DNA from: an uncultured Micrococcales bacterium
Lineage (GTDB): Bacteria > Actinomycetota > Actinomycetes > Actinomycetales > Microbacteriaceae
Direction: 5' to 3'
Assembly (NCBI GenBank): GCA_903893675.1
Contig: CAITNA010000130.1
Coordinates: 1-5,657, forward strand
DNA: 5,657 nucleotides
This document shows, piece after piece, positions 5,625-5,657 of this stretch (positions are counted from its first letter, which is position 1; each line of letters starts with the position of its first letter). Under the pieces are notes generated by a model, which worked only from the letters and a program-made list of their open reading frames with translations, was not told where the DNA came from and did not search any database. The position numbers and the translations under genes were made by a program.

Positions 5625-5657
5625 ATGACCATTTTTCAGCGCTATTGGTTTTTGCTA
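5625..5657 (+). CDS. Possible start of a divergent gene, cut by the right edge
   Basis: An ATG at 5625 opens a frame of 11 codons to the window edge, reading MTIFQRYWFLL, which could be the start of a hydrophobic N-terminus. CAGACT at 5613-5618 lies 6 bases before it and resembles the boxes before the copC-like gene (TAGACT) and aspA (AAGACT). A second open frame from the ATG at 5603 (MAVADWADDHFSALLVFA) is an alternative, but it would leave only 11 bases between the two divergent start codons. With so little sequence, neither can be assigned a function, and neither may be real. Confidence 0.25.
   Translation, partial: MTIFQRYWFLL

Noticed and set aside
1..5657. A new defence, mobile or biosynthetic system
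   Set aside because: All substantial genes belong to known housekeeping or accessory families, with no integrase, transposase, terminal repeat, toxin-antitoxin pair or CRISPR-like array visible, and they do not form a coherent novel module.

Overview
The window looks like a compact actinobacterial chromosome segment. The DNA is moderately GC-rich, the gaps between genes are only about 20-65 bases, and GTG is used as a start. Several genes have a -10-like hexamer 6-7 bases before the start codon and no Shine-Dalgarno sequence, which is the pattern of leaderless mRNAs. The protein types (a PBP4-class peptidase with a Ser/Pro/Thr linker, a membrane-anchored CopC) also fit Actinomycetota, perhaps Microbacteriaceae. 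That placement is inference from style and not a database result.

Layout from left to right. Bases 1-568 (minus) hold the N-terminal 189 codons of a PBP4-type D-alanyl-D-alanine carboxypeptidase. It starts with GTG behind a good ribosome binding site and runs off the left edge. Divergent from it, 632-1297 (plus) encodes a secreted, membrane-anchored CopC-domain copper-binding protein. A strong hairpin terminator at about 1308-1344 ends this gene and overlaps the stop codon of the convergent aspartate ammonia-lyase gene aspA (1341-2744, minus). Twenty bases upstream of aspA is a second, complete PBP4-type peptidase (2765-4144, minus), a paralogue of the first. A 55-base gap with a cUUCGg hairpin and a likely promoter separates it from a beta-CASP metallo-beta-lactamase-fold ribonuclease-like gene (4200-5591, minus). 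At the right edge, a short open frame on the plus strand (5625 onward) may be the start of a divergent gene.

The genes do not form an obvious single pathway. The two peptidases trim peptidoglycan outside the membrane, CopC binds copper outside the membrane, AspA makes fumarate and ammonia from aspartate in the cytoplasm, and the beta-CASP protein probably processes RNA. The three minus-strand genes from 5591 to 1341 could be partly co-transcribed, but each has its own plausible promoter. I found no mobile element, CRISPR array, RNA gene or convincing new system. The points most worth a second look are the peptidase pair with a shortened middle region, the repeated promoter-to-start arrangement, and the two tetraloop hairpins between genes.
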